64,000 nt of DNA from Kitasatospora cinereorecta (GTDB lineage: Bacteria > Actinomycetota > Actinomycetes > Streptomycetales > Streptomycetaceae), in the NCBI RefSeq assembly GCF_024172095.1, contig NZ_JAMZDX010000001.1, forward strand, positions 1,486,969 through 1,550,968, read 5' to 3'. Position 1 is the first letter of the stretch. The number at the start of each line of letters is the position of its first letter. This document shows, in pieces, positions 56,248 to 63,478 of the stretch. The notes below the pieces were generated by a model, which saw only the letters and a program-made list of their open reading frames with translations, did no database searches and had not been told where the DNA came from. A program made the position numbers and the translations under genes.

Positions 56248-57171
56248 ATGGACATCCTGCACCGATTCACCGGCGCCGCCGAGGAGTTCACCGGCGCGCT
56301 GCACCGCCGCACCCCCCGGGTGTTCCGCCCCGCCGATCCGCCGCTCGACCTGCTGCGCGCGGCCGAGCTGGACCACTGGCTGGACACCGGCCTGCTCCGG
56401 GTGCCGTACCTGCAACTGGTCACCGCCGAAGGCGAGGTGCCGCTGCCGCAGTTCTGCCCGCCGCGCCGGGTCCTCGGCCGGACCGAGCACGGCTACGTGG
56501 ACGGGAGCGCCGTGCGCCACCTCCTCGCCGAGGGGGCCGCGACCGTCCTGCTGCGCCACGTCGACCAGTGGCACCCCGGCGTCCGCGCCGTCTGCGCGGC
56601 GATGCGGAGCGAACTCGGCCGCCAGGTGGAGGCGTTCTGGTTCGTCACCCCGCCCGGCACCCAGGGCCGCCCGGTGCACCGCGACGACGCCGATGTGTTC
56701 GTGGTCCAGACCGAGGGCGCCAAGGTCTGGCACCTGTACGGCGGCCCGCTCGACGGCCGCTGGGCCCCCGGTCCCGTCGACGTCCCCGCGGAGCCGGAGT
56801 TCACCGTACGGCTGGAGCCGGGCGAGGTGCTGTACGTACCGCGCGGCCACGCCCACCGGGCGGTCGCCGCCGAACGCGGCGCCTCGGCCCACCTCTCCTT
56901 CACCGTCCGGGAGGCGGGCGATGCCCACCTGCGGGCCGCACTGGACGGGCTGCTGGCCGGAGCGGGCGACCGGCCCGCCCGGCCGCTGGGCGAGGCGGAC
57001 CTGCTGGCGGCCGCCGACCGGCTGCTGACCGAGGCGCGTACGGCGCTCGCCGCGCTGAGCGCCGAGGATCTTCTCGACCGCGCCCGGGCCGGCATGGAGG
57101 CGGTCGGACCGGTCCCCGGCGGCGCGCCGGCCGGGCGCCGGATCACCGACCTGTTCGCTGCAACGCCCTGA
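56248..57171 (+). CDS. JmjC/cupin-type Fe(II)/2-oxoglutarate oxygenase
   Basis: A 307-aa protein. The cupin core shows GRPVHRDDADVFVVQTEGAK (HxD metal ligands) and LYVPRGHAHRAVAAERG (distal His), with WHLYGG between. The C-terminal helical part (about 225-307) resembles the dimerisation region of ribosomal oxygenases (YcfD/NO66 type), which hydroxylate arginine or histidine in proteins. The core peptide of this cluster contains one His (H51), which would be a possible substrate. ATG 56248. Likely last gene of the biosynthetic operon; the convergent padR-like gene follows. Confidence 0.82.
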   Translation: MDILHRFTGAAEEFTGALHRRTPRVFRPADPPLDLLRAAELDHWLDTGLLRVPYLQLVTAEGEVPLPQFCPPRRVLGRTEHGYVDGSAVRHLLAEGAATVLLRHVDQWHPGVRAVCAAMRSELGRQVEAFWFVTPPGTQGRPVHRDDADVFVVQTEGAKVWHLYGGPLDGRWAPGPVDVPAEPEFTVRLEPGEVLYVPRGHAHRAVAAERGASAHLSFTVREAGDAHLRAALDGLLAGAGDRPARPLGEADLLAAADRLLTEARTALAALSAEDLLDRARAGMEAVGPVPGGAPAGRRITDLFAATP

Positions 57172-57207
57172 CACACCCGGCCACTTGCGCGGCCCGACTG
57201 TCCCGGG

Positions 57208-57768
57208 TCAGCGGGCGGCGCGCCGGTCGAGGACGTCGAGGGCGAGCTCGCCCCAGTGGAGGTTCTCCCGTTCGAAGGCCATGCCGCGCAGCAGGGTGAG
57301 GTACGGGCCGACGCGGTCGGCCCCGGCGAGGAAGTCCTCCTCGGTGCGGCCGGCGAGCAGTCGGGTGCGCAGGCGCTCGTATCGGGCGAGCTTGTCGGTC
57401 GCCAGGGCGACGCGTTCGGCGATGGCGGCACGGACGGCGGCGGAGTCGCCGTCGTCCAGGCAGCGGACCTTGACCAGCAGTTCGTCGCGGATGGCGGTCG
57501 GCCGGGCGGGCGGCTCGGCGGTGTACGCGTGGAGGGCGGCCCGGCCCGCCGCGGTGAGGGAGAAGAGGCGCTTGTTGGGGCGGCGCTCCTGCTCCACGAC
57601 GCGCGCGGCGACCAGGCCCTCGTCCTCCATCCGGTCGAGTTCGCGGTAGAGCTGCTGCGGGGTGGCCGTCCAGTAGTTGGCGACGGAGGCGTCGAAGCCC
57701 TTGGCGAGGTCGTAGCCGGAGGCCTCGCCGTCGAGGAGGGCGGCCATCAGGGCGTTGCGCAATGCCAT
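57208..57768 (-). CDS. PadR-family transcriptional regulator
   Basis: A 186-aa regulator. The winged helix is MALRNALMAALLDGEASGYD, LAKGFDASVANYWTATPQQL, YRELDRMEDEGLVAARVV; a helical C-terminal dimerisation domain follows (about 95-186). Start ATG 57768 gives the common MALRN beginning; GTG 57777 is possible. It is divergent from an NTF2-like gene with a palindrome between, so it probably represses that gene and itself. It may not belong to the RiPP cluster, with which it is convergent. Confidence 0.9.
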   Translation of the reverse strand: MALRNALMAALLDGEASGYDLAKGFDASVANYWTATPQQLYRELDRMEDEGLVAARVVEQERRPNKRLFSLTAAGRAALHAYTAEPPARPTAIRDELLVKVRCLDDGDSAAVRAAIAERVALATDKLARYERLRTRLLAGRTEEDFLAGADRVGPYLTLLRGMAFERENLHWGELALDVLDRRAAR

Positions 57769-57795
57769 TCCAGCCACGATACTCGCCGAAGCACT

Positions 57796-57813
57796 TATTC
57801 AACTTGTTGAGTA
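57796..57813. promoter_or_regulatory. Probable PadR operator
   Basis: The palindrome TATTCAACTTGTTGAGTA has an inner perfect TCAAC/GTTGA and lies in the 69-base gap between the PadR start and the NTF2-like start. It fits the A/T-bounded dyad usual for PadR autoregulation. Confidence 0.55.
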
Positions 57814-57837
57814 TGAAGAGCCGGGAGGTCGGGTCCG

Positions 57838-58233
57838 ATGCATCCGTTCCGCGAGGCGGTCGAGAAGCGCGACGCGCAGGCCGTGGCCGCGCTGCTGGCC
57901 GAGAACGTCGTCTTCACCAGTCCGGTGGTGTTCCGCCCGTACGAGGGCAAGGCGATCACCGCCGCGATCCTGCGCGGCGCGATGCGGGTCTTCGAGGACT
58001 TCCGGTACGTCCGGGAGATCGCCGACGCCGGCGGCCGGGACCACGCGCTGGTGTTCACCGCGACCGTCCGGGGCCGCCAGGTCCACGGCTGTGACTTCCT
58101 GCACTTCGACGAGGACGGGCTGATCGACGACTTCACCGTGATGGTCCGCCCGCTGTCCGGCGCCCAGGCGCTGGCCGAGGCGATGGGCGCGGAGTTCGAG
58201 CGGATCGCCGCCGAGGCCGCCGCCGGGCAGTGA
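57838..58233 (+). CDS. NTF2-like (SnoaL-type) protein
   Basis: A 131-aa cone-shaped alpha+beta protein: MHPFREAVEKRDAQAVAALL, AENVVFTSPVVFRPYEGKAI and HGCDFLHFDEDGLIDDFTVM are the NTF2/SnoaL pattern (helix, then FxSPxxF.PxxG). Members bind or isomerise small hydrophobic molecules; the substrate is not predictable. ATG 57838 follows cgggaggtc. Divergent from padR, thus the likely target of that repressor. Confidence 0.85.
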   Translation: MHPFREAVEKRDAQAVAALLAENVVFTSPVVFRPYEGKAITAAILRGAMRVFEDFRYVREIADAGGRDHALVFTATVRGRQVHGCDFLHFDEDGLIDDFTVMVRPLSGAQALAEAMGAEFERIAAEAAAGQ

Positions 58234-58255
58234 GACGCAGGAGTCGACCGGCCGG

Positions 58256-58438
58256 TCAGTCGGGCGCGTCCGTCGCCCGCGGCCGGCCGGCGGCCTGCTC
58301 GTCCACCAGGAACCGGGCGTACCAGTCGGCCCAGTCGGGGTCCGGCTCGCCGGTCCGCTGCTCGTACTCGTGGTGCGCCTCGGCGGCCCGGCGCAGGGCG
58401 GCGGCGAACTCGGCGTCCGAGCGGTAGCTGATCTCCAT
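58256..58438 (-). CDS. Small conserved actinobacterial protein (60 aa)
   Basis: From ATG 58438: MEISYRSDAEFAAALRRAAE, AHHEYEQRTGEPDPDWADWY, then ARFLVDEQAAG. The pattern EFAAALRxAxxAHxExExxTGExDPDWxxWYA is one I recall from small actinobacterial proteins of unknown function. Acidic, no membrane segment. Its upstream region is shared with the GAPDH promoter. An open frame extends to 58561 but without RBS or protein-like content. Confidence 0.6.
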   Translation of the reverse strand: MEISYRSDAEFAAALRRAAEAHHEYEQRTGEPDPDWADWYARFLVDEQAAGRPRATDAPD

Positions 58439-58593
58439 CTCTGCAGGGTGGCCGACCGGGGACCCACCCCGGGCCGCGGCGCGCCGGAGGGGGCCTTGGA
58501 AGGGCTCCGGATCGGCTTCGGCGGGACCGCTGTCATGATCCACAACGGCGAAAGCTAGCATGGAGACAACCCTCTAGCTCGAAAGATGGACTT

Positions 58594-60036
58594 GTGACTG
58601 TCAACGACGACGTGTTCACGGACTGGAAGAACCGCGAGGAGATCGCGGAGTCGATGATCCCGATCATCGGACGACTGCACCGGGAGAAGGACGTCACGGT
58701 CCTGCTGCACAGCCGCTCCCTGGTGAACAAGTCGGTCGTCTCCATCCTCAAGACCCACCGCTTCGCCCGCCAGATCGCCGGCGAGGAGCTCTCGGTCACG
58801 GAGACCTTCCCCTTCCTGAATGCCCTCACCTCGCTCGACCTCGGCCCGTCCCAGATCGACCTCGGCATGCTCGCCGCGACCTACAAGGCCGACAGCCGCG
58901 GCCTGTCGGTGGAGGAGTTCACCGCGGAGGCCGTCGCCGGTGCGACCGGGGACAACAAGCTCGAGCGCCGCGACGCGCGCGACGTCGTCCTGTACGGCTT
59001 CGGCCGGATCGGCCGCCTGGTGGCCCGCCTGCTCATCGAGAAGGCCTCGGGCAACGGTCTGCGGCTGAAGGCCATCGTGGTCCGCAACAGCGGCGGCGAC
59101 GACCTGGTGAAGCGTGCCTCGCTGCTGCGCCGTGACTCGATCCACGGCCAGTTCCAGGGCACGATCACGGTCGACGAGGCCAACAACAAGATCATCGCCA
59201 ACGGCAACGAGATCACGGTGATCTACTCCAACGACCCGAGCGAGGTGGACTACACCGAGTACGGGATCAAGGACGCGATCCTGATCGACAACACCGGCCG
59301 CTGGCGCGACCGCGAGGGCCTGTCCAAGCACCTGCGCCCCGGTATCGCCAAGGTCCTGCTGACCGCGCCGGGCAAGGGCGACGTCCCGAACATCGTCCAC
59401 GGTGTCAACCACGACACCATCAAGCCGGACGAGCAGATCATCTCCTGCGCCTCCTGCACCACCAACGCGATCGTCCCGCCGCTGAAGGCGATGGACGAGA
59501 AGTACGGCGTGCTGCGCGGCCACGTGGAGACCGTCCACTCGTTCACCAACGACCAGAACCTGCTGGACAACTACCACAAGGCCGACCGCCGCGGCCGGTC
59601 CGCGCCGCTGAACATGGTCATCACCGAGACCGGTGCGGCCTCCGCGGTCACCAAGGCGCTGCCGGAGCTCAAGGCGAAGATCACCGGCAGCTCGATCCGC
59701 GTGCCGGTGCCGGACGTCTCGATCGCGATCCTGAACCTGCAGCTGGCCACCGAGACCACGCGCGAGGACGTCCTCGAGTACCTGCGCAACGTCTCGCTGA
59801 CCTCGCCGCTGAAGCGCCAGATCGACTTCACCACGGCGCCGGACGCGGTCTCCAGCGACTTCATCGGCTCGCGCCACTCGTCGATCGTCGACGCCGGTGC
59901 GACCAAGGTCGAGGGCGACAACGCGATCCTCTACCTGTGGTACGACAACGAGTTCGGCTACTCCTGCCAGGTGGTCCGGGTCGTCCAGACCATCTCGGGT
60001 GTCGAGTACCCGACCTACCCGCTCCCGGCGGCCTGA
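58594..60036 (+). CDS. gap: Glyceraldehyde-3-phosphate dehydrogenase, long form
   Basis: A 480-aa NAD(P)-dependent enzyme. The GAPDH domain starts near 128 (VVLYGFGRIGRLVARLLIEK) and has the catalytic Cys288 in IISCASCTTNAIVPP, then HSFTNDQNLLDNYH and RGRSAPLNMVITETGAA. A ~120-residue helical N-terminal extension, absent from classical 335-aa GAPDH, marks the long actinobacterial form. GTG 58594 (gctcgaaagatgg upstream, weak RBS). It oxidises glyceraldehyde-3-phosphate in glycolysis or runs in reverse; the in vivo direction is unknown. Monocistronic with a strong terminator. Confidence 0.93.
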   Translation: MTVNDDVFTDWKNREEIAESMIPIIGRLHREKDVTVLLHSRSLVNKSVVSILKTHRFARQIAGEELSVTETFPFLNALTSLDLGPSQIDLGMLAATYKADSRGLSVEEFTAEAVAGATGDNKLERRDARDVVLYGFGRIGRLVARLLIEKASGNGLRLKAIVVRNSGGDDLVKRASLLRRDSIHGQFQGTITVDEANNKIIANGNEITVIYSNDPSEVDYTEYGIKDAILIDNTGRWRDREGLSKHLRPGIAKVLLTAPGKGDVPNIVHGVNHDTIKPDEQIISCASCTTNAIVPPLKAMDEKYGVLRGHVETVHSFTNDQNLLDNYHKADRRGRSAPLNMVITETGAASAVTKALPELKAKITGSSIRVPVPDVSIAILNLQLATETTREDVLEYLRNVSLTSPLKRQIDFTTAPDAVSSDFIGSRHSSIVDAGATKVEGDNAILYLWYDNEFGYSCQVVRVVQTISGVEYPTYPLPAA

Positions 60037-60053
60037 GCCCCGGAACGGAAATC

Positions 60054-60095
60054 GACCGCCGTCGCGCCTCCGGGCGCGGCGGCGGTCGCCGTTTT
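60054..60095 (+). terminator. Terminator of gap
   Basis: A 15-bp stem (60054-60068 with 60073-60087, one G-U pair), tetraloop TCCG, followed by gccgtttt. It begins 17 bases after the gap stop. Confidence 0.9.
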
Positions 60096-60136
60096 CGTGC
60101 AGCGGTCCGCGGTGGGCGGTTCGCGGTGGGGCCCGG

Positions 60137-61057
60137 TCAGCCGGGGACGATCACCCGGAGCGCGCCCGGGCGGACGGCCAGCTCCACCGGCAGCGGGGCC
60201 ATCGGCTCGCCGTCGGCGTACGCGCTGATGCCGGCGGACTCGATCCGCAGCGAGGCCGTCCGCACCGTCTCCACCTTCTGGTGGTGGATGTGGGTGCCCT
60301 TGAAGACGGTCGGGAAGAAGCGGACCAGGGTGCGCCGGGGCATGGCGTGCACCAGGGTGACATCCAGCAGCCCGTCGGCCGGGTCGGCCTGCGGGCAGAC
60401 CGCCATGCCGCCGCCGTAGCTGCGGGTGTTGCCGATCGCGGCGAGGGTCAGGTCCCGTTCCAGGACGGTGCCGTCGTCCAGCACCAGGCGGAACGGCAGC
60501 GGCCGCAGCCGGGCCAGCTCCGCGACCATGGCGACGTTGTAGCGCATCCGGCCGCGCGGCCAGGTCATCCGGTTGGCGCGGTCGGTGACCAGCGAGTCGA
60601 AGCCGGCGGCCAGGACGGTGCCGAAGTGGCGGCCCGTGCCGTCCGGGCCGGTCACCTCGACCAGGTCGACCGTGCGGGTGCGGCCGGCGGCGATCACATC
60701 GGCGGCCTGCCGCGGGTCGCCCAGCGGGATCCCGTACGCCCGGGCGTGGTCGTTGCCGGTGCCGGCCGGGACGATGCCGAGCGCCACCCCGCTGCCGGCC
60801 AGCGCCTGCAGGGCGAGGTTGATCATGCCGTCGCCGCCGATCGCGATCAGCGCGTCGATGTCGCCGGCCACCGCCTCGTGGGCGAGCCGGCCGGAGTCGG
60901 CGGCGTCGGCGCCCTCCAGCCGGGTCACCGCGATGCCGTGCTCGCGCAGGCGGTCGACGGCCCGGCCGGCCGCCTGCGTGGCGTGGCCGGCGTCCGCCGC
61001 CGGGTTGACCAGGACGGCGGCCCGGCGGATCGGGCCGGTGCCCTCGGTACGGCTCAT
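60137..61057 (-). CDS. Diacylglycerol kinase-family lipid kinase
   Basis: A 306-aa enzyme. The catalytic domain holds AAVLVNPAADAGHATQA, LIAIGGDGMINLALQAL (GGDGT/M nucleotide motif) and LGIVPAGTGNDHARA; the C-terminal lobe contains AIGNTRSYGGGMAVCPQADP, DGLLDVTLVHAMPR and YADGEPMAPLPVEL. It phosphorylates diacylglycerol or a related lipid at the inner membrane face. The usual GGDGT is GGDGM here. ATG 61057. It may be cotranscribed downstream of the FAD oxidase gene (gap 123 bases). Confidence 0.92.
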   Translation of the reverse strand: MSRTEGTGPIRRAAVLVNPAADAGHATQAAGRAVDRLREHGIAVTRLEGADAADSGRLAHEAVAGDIDALIAIGGDGMINLALQALAGSGVALGIVPAGTGNDHARAYGIPLGDPRQAADVIAAGRTRTVDLVEVTGPDGTGRHFGTVLAAGFDSLVTDRANRMTWPRGRMRYNVAMVAELARLRPLPFRLVLDDGTVLERDLTLAAIGNTRSYGGGMAVCPQADPADGLLDVTLVHAMPRRTLVRFFPTVFKGTHIHHQKVETVRTASLRIESAGISAYADGEPMAPLPVELAVRPGALRVIVPG

Positions 61058-61180
61058 GTGTGCGTCCTCCCCGGTGCCGGTGTGGTCGGACCGCCCGGCC
61101 CGGGCACATGGCGCCGGGCCGGGCGGGTGTCGCGATGTCGAACGGGTCGAGCGGTTGACGCAGGCGTCGACTCGGTCGGC

Positions 61181-62809
61181 TCAGGGGATGAGCTTGCCCG
61201 GGTTGAGGATCCCCGCCGGGTCGACGGTGTCCTTGACCGCCCGCAGGATGCGGACGCCGACCTCGCCGATCTCCTGCTCCATCCACGGCCGGTGGTCGGT
61301 GCCGACGGCGTGGTGGTGGCTGATGGTGCCGCCGCCCGCCATGATCGCGTCGCAGGCGGCCCGCTTGACGCCGGCCCACTGCTCGGCCGGGTCGCCCTTC
61401 TCGGCGGCGACCACGGTGAAGTAGAGCGAGGCACCGGTCGGGTAGACGTGCGAGATGTGGCACATCACCATCGACTCGGTGCCGGTGGCCCGGAGCGCGT
61501 CGGTGAGCGCCGCGGTCACGCCGGCCTTGAGCTCGCCGAGGCGGGCCCAGTCGGTCGCGGTCTCCAGGGTCTCGCACAGCGCGCCGGCGTCCAGCAGCGA
61601 GTCGCGCAGGTACGGGGCGTTGAACCGGCCGTGCTCCCAGGCGCGGGCCGGCTCCTCGCCGAGCGAGGTGGCGCCGGCCGCCAGCAGGACGGCGCGGGTG
61701 CGCTCGTGCCCGGCGGCGACCTGCTCGGCGGTGCCCTCGAAGACCGTGACGGCCAGGCAGCCGCCGGTCACGGTGGAGCCGCCGATCTTGTCGGTCATGG
61801 CCAGGTTGACCGCGGTCTCGGCCTCGTCGGAGAGCCGGATCACGGTCGGGCCGGTCTGCTGCTGCTCGACGGCGCGCAGCGCGGCCGCGCCGGTGGCGAA
61901 GTCGGGGAAGCTCCACGCCTCGTACGCCTTCACCGCGGGCAGCGGGTGCACCCGCAGCCGGACCGCGGTGATCACGCCGAGGGTGCCCTCGGAGCCGAGG
62001 AAGAGCTGGCGCAGGTCGGGGCCGGCGGCGGAGGCCGGGGCGCGGCCGAGGTCCACGGTGCCGGTCGGGGTGACCACCCGCAGGCCGCGCACCATGTCGT
62101 CGAAGCGGCCGTGGCCGGCCGAGTCCTGCCCGGAGGAGCGGGTGGCGGCGAAGCCGCCGATGGTGGCGTAGCGGAAGCTCTGCGGGTAGTGGCCGAGCTC
62201 CCAGCCGCGCTCGGCGAGCAGTTCCTCGGCGCGCGGGCCGGTCAGACCGGCGCCGAGCACGGCCTCGCCGGAGGTCTCGTCCAGGCTGTGCAGGGCGTCC
62301 AGCCGGCGCAGGTCGAGGGAGATCACCGCGGTGAAGCCGGCCCGGACCGGGTCCAGGCCGCCGACCACGCTGGTGCCGCCGCCGAACGGGACGACCGCGA
62401 TCCGCCGCTCGGCGCAGAGCGCGAGCAGGGCGGCGATCTCCTCCTCGCTGCCGGGCAGCACCACGGCGTCCGGCGCGTCCTGCTCGGCCCGGCTGCGGCG
62501 GCGCAGCAGGTCCGGCGTGGACTTGCCGCCGGCGCGCAGCAGCCGGTCGGTGTCGGCGGTGCCGACGTGCTCGGCGCCGACGATCGCGGCCAGGTGATCG
62601 CGGTCGGCCGCGGTGAGGGCGGAGGGCGTCAGGACGACCTCGGCGGCGGCGAGTTCGGGCTCCTCGGAGGGGGTGACGCCGAACGCCGCGGCGAGCAGGT
62701 CCCGGATGTCCGCAGGCAGGGGCTTGGCCAGGGCGGGATCGCCCCAGCCGTTCCACCGCATCGGGGGAAGCGGGAGGGTCGCCTGGTCGGGCCGTACCTC
62801 GGAAGTCAT
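61181..62809 (-). CDS. FAD-binding oxidase, alkyl-DHAP synthase-like
   Basis: A 542-aa VAO-family flavoprotein. The FAD (PP-loop) domain shows PDAVVLPGSEEEIAALLALC, IAVVPFGGGTSVVGGLDPV and GHYPQSFRYATIGGFAATRS; the C-terminal cap ends SHHHAVGTDHRPWMEQEIGE, VDPAGILNPGKLIP. The closest family I know is alkyldihydroxyacetonephosphate synthase, but bacterial members act on varied 2-hydroxyacids or lipids. ATG 62809 with gaggtaac; ATG 62827 lies upstream in frame. Divergent from a TetR gene that probably controls it. Confidence 0.9.
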   Translation of the reverse strand: MTSEVRPDQATLPLPPMRWNGWGDPALAKPLPADIRDLLAAAFGVTPSEEPELAAAEVVLTPSALTAADRDHLAAIVGAEHVGTADTDRLLRAGGKSTPDLLRRRSRAEQDAPDAVVLPGSEEEIAALLALCAERRIAVVPFGGGTSVVGGLDPVRAGFTAVISLDLRRLDALHSLDETSGEAVLGAGLTGPRAEELLAERGWELGHYPQSFRYATIGGFAATRSSGQDSAGHGRFDDMVRGLRVVTPTGTVDLGRAPASAAGPDLRQLFLGSEGTLGVITAVRLRVHPLPAVKAYEAWSFPDFATGAAALRAVEQQQTGPTVIRLSDEAETAVNLAMTDKIGGSTVTGGCLAVTVFEGTAEQVAAGHERTRAVLLAAGATSLGEEPARAWEHGRFNAPYLRDSLLDAGALCETLETATDWARLGELKAGVTAALTDALRATGTESMVMCHISHVYPTGASLYFTVVAAEKGDPAEQWAGVKRAACDAIMAGGGTISHHHAVGTDHRPWMEQEIGEVGVRILRAVKDTVDPAGILNPGKLIP

Positions 62810-62872
62810 CGGGTTACCTCGCTCCATCGGGAGAATCTCGGTGGGAATCTCGTCGAGACCTGCGTTACAGTA

Positions 62873-62887
62873 TGACGCATTATGTCA
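62873..62887. promoter_or_regulatory. Putative TetR operator overlapping the TetR start codon
   Basis: TGACGCAttatGTCA-type dyad (TGAC outer arms) in the gap between the FAD-oxidase gene and the TetR gene; the TetR ATG (62882) is inside it. No RBS precedes that ATG, so a leaderless transcript is likely. Confidence 0.45.
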
Positions 62888-63478
62888 AGTAGTAACGAGG
62901 GTTCGCCGAGCGCCGACAGCCCGCGCTCCACCGACGACGCGATCCTGGACGCCGCCGCCGACCTCGTCGTCCACCTGGGCGTCCACCGCACCCAGCTGGC
63001 CGAGATCGCCCGCCGCGCCGGGGTCAGCCGACCCACCGTCTACCGGCGCTGGCCCGACGTGCGCGCCGTCATCGGCGCCCTGCTCACCCGTGAGATCGCC
63101 GCCGTCCGCGCCCAGGTCCTCCCGGCCGGCGACGACCGCGAGTCCTTCGTCGACTCCGTCGTGCAGACCTCGGTCCTGCTGCGCGACCACCCCGTCCTCG
63201 GCGCGCTGCTGCACTCCGGCGAGGACACCCTCTTCCAGTACGTCGTCGACCGGCTCGGCACCAGCCAGCGCGGCATGCTCGACGCCCTGCGCGAGGGGAT
63301 CGAACGCGGGCAGCGGCACGGCTCGATCCGGGCCGGCGAACCGGGCCAACTCGCCGTGATGGTCCTGCTCATCGCCCAGTCCACCGTCCAGTCCCACCGC
63401 ATGGTCGCCGAACTGCTCGACGAGCAGGCGCTGCGCCGCGAACTGGGCACCGCCCTGAACGGATACCTGACGCCATGA
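62882..63478 (+). CDS. TetR-family transcriptional regulator
   Basis: A 198-aa regulator with the N-terminal HTH AILDAAADLVVHLGVHRTQL, AEIARRAGVSRPTVYRRWPD (about 22-62) and a variable ligand-binding C-terminus. Start ATG 62882, apparently leaderless. Its stop overlaps the glpD-type start (ATGA, 63475-63478), so it is translationally coupled to that gene. Divergent from the FAD oxidase, it probably regulates both sides: oxidase/lipid kinase and glycerol-3-phosphate oxidation. The ligand is unknown; a glycerol-phosphate-related or lipid effector would fit. Confidence 0.9.
   Translation: MSSSNEGSPSADSPRSTDDAILDAAADLVVHLGVHRTQLAEIARRAGVSRPTVYRRWPDVRAVIGALLTREIAAVRAQVLPAGDDRESFVDSVVQTSVLLRDHPVLGALLHSGEDTLFQYVVDRLGTSQRGMLDALREGIERGQRHGSIRAGEPGQLAVMVLLIAQSTVQSHRMVAELLDEQALRRELGTALNGYLTP

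Noticed and set aside
48294..57171. Thiopeptide or lanthipeptide cluster
   Set aside because: The Cys/Ser/Thr core hints at thiopeptides, but there is no LanB-type dehydratase, pyridine synthase, LanM or LanC in the run; the enzymes fit azole and thioamide chemistry.
59897..62875. A 992-codon plus-strand open frame
   Set aside because: Antisense to the lipid kinase and FAD-oxidase genes, whose families are clear.
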